A DNA stretch of 64,000 nt from Enterococcus mundtii (lineage in GTDB: Bacteria > Bacillota > Bacilli > Lactobacillales > Enterococcaceae): contig NZ_CP025473.1 in assembly GCF_003957375.1 (NCBI RefSeq), positions 2,195,501 through 2,259,500 of the forward strand, read 5' to 3'. This document shows, one piece after another, positions 63,256 to 64,000 of the stretch. Both the position numbers and the translations under genes were made by a program. Each line of letters starts with the position of its first letter. Within the stretch, counting starts at the first letter, position 1. The notes under the pieces were generated by a model. It was not told where the DNA came from and did not search any database. It saw only the letters and a list, made by a program, of their open reading frames with translations.

Positions 63256-64000
63256 TTATGCTACTTTTTTCAAATAGTGAGCAATCGTTTCAAATTTTTG
63301 TGGACTGACCATCGTCGCCACTGAAAAATGAAGTGAATGTGGTGCCACTGAACGTGCTTCCTCAGACAAGGATTCTCTTGAAACGATCAATGTATTCGGT
63401 TGCTCCGTCAACTCATCAATATTGATTTTTTTCAGAGGGATCTCCAATTGGTTTTTCTTCAAAATATCTTTCAATAAGGACAATCCCATTGTCGCTGATC
63501 CTGCACGGTCATCATGAACAAGTAAAATCTCTTTGATATCTTTTAATTCAGATAATTCCAAATCATCTGTTGGAGTAGTAGAGACTGGTTGGCTTGACGG
63601 TGTTTCTTCCTTACTTCCTAATGCTTGGATGATTTCATCATACTTTGGTGAATTTAAAAAGTTTTCTACTGCAACAAAATGAGCATGTGGTGCTTTTTGT
63701 TTTGCTCGTTCCTGCAACTCAACTTGAGTCACGATCAATACGTCTGCTTCATCAGATAATTGACTAATGGCTTGATTCGTCACGAGTTGAGGTAAGTGAT
63801 GCTCTTGGACTTTTTTTCTTAACAAGGAGGCACCCATCGCACTTGACCCCATCCCAGCATCACAGGCAAAAATGATTTTTTTGATCGCTGATAAAGCTGG
63901 TTGTCCTTGACTAGTTGTTCCAGTCCCTTTCGCTTGTTGTTTCGCTTGACGAGTCGCTTCCACTGATTTTTCAAAATCTTCACTTATTTCTTTCGCATCA
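63256..64000 (-). CDS. mtlA: Mannitol PTS EIICB, C-terminal part with tandem EIIB domains (5' end outside window)
   Basis: The frame is open to the window edge, so the gene continues beyond it with its EIIC membrane domain. The visible 248 residues hold two EIIB-like domains. The first has the normal active site IFACDAGMGSSAMG. The second (about 90 residues on) reads LLVHDDRAGSATMG, with the Cys replaced by His, and both continue with similar strands (ADVLIVTQ, NTLIVSRE). The second domain therefore cannot carry phosphate the usual way. It lies first in the visible mtlA-mtlF-mtlD order; an mtlR gene is not seen. Confidence 0.88.
   Translation of the reverse strand, partial: DAKEISEDFEKSVEATRQAKQQAKGTGTTSQGQPALSAIKKIIFACDAGMGSSAMGASLLRKKVQEHHLPQLVTNQAISQLSDEADVLIVTQVELQERAKQKAPHAHFVAVENFLNSPKYDEIIQALGSKEETPSSQPVSTTPTDDLELSELKDIKEILLVHDDRAGSATMGLSLLKDILKKNQLEIPLKKINIDELTEQPNTLIVSRESLSEEARSVAPHSLHFSVATMVSPQKFETIAHYLKKVA

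Overview
The window reads as chromosome of a low-GC Gram-positive coccus, almost certainly an Enterococcus of the E. faecium / hirae / mundtii / durans type. The evidence is AAGGAGG ribosome-binding sites, the gene order sufC-sufD-sufS-sufU-sufB, a methionine T-box before metNIQ, CcpA-type cre sites, and MurT/GatD, PrsA, KtrB and MtlA/F/D of enterococcal appearance. The species is not fixed by anything visible here.

Layout. (1) 1-12,040: one end of a temperate siphophage-like prophage. A rightward lysogeny block (CI-like repressor, ImmA-type peptidase, tyrosine integrase) faces a long leftward early block (Cro-like protein, DUF771, antirepressor, ERF recombinase, DUF1351, HNH nuclease, replisome organizer, small proteins, late regulator). 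The integrase ends 86 bases from the stop codon of sufB. The early block carries cargo: two rightward membrane proteins, a lipoprotein and a 25-codon mini-lipoprotein. (2) 12,042-27,460: core genes: SUF iron-sulfur assembly, methionine uptake, GcvH and an Spx-like protein, RodA, a LysR/TDT-transporter pair with a structured leader, a YeiH pseudogene, Ogt and a GtrB-like glycosyltransferase. (3) 27,500-36,470: an AT-rich accessory island rich in broken genes. (4) 36,500-64,000: core metabolism and cell envelope: a sugar PTS with a MalY homologue, riboflavin synthesis under an FMN riboswitch, tRNA-Thr, upp, an esterase, glyA-tsaC-prmC-prfA-tdk, prsA, lepB, ktrB, murT-gatD and the mannitol operon running off the right edge.

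The most interesting unit lies at 28,787-32,980 in the island. Four leftward genes encode a LysM-GH19 endolysin (frameshifted), a holin of the toxin-secretion/phage-lysis family, a sigma-70-like regulator and a 747-residue peptidoglycan-binding/DUF1906 protein without a signal peptide. Three intervals carry the same bipartite promoter, TGTCACA, 15-16 bases, C(G/A)ACATAT, placed before the endolysin-holin pair, before the regulator and before the large protein. I infer a small autoregulated regulon for holin-mediated release of the large protein, comparable in logic to TcdR/TcdE of Clostridioides difficile.

Seven genes are interrupted: YopX by a 7-bp tandem duplication, yeiH by a nonsense codon, ribBA by a +1 shift, and four island genes by single-base shifts. 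In every frameshift case the full length becomes a whole number of codons once the proposed base change is undone. Most of these genes are accessory, which favours real decay over assembly error, but reads are needed to tell.
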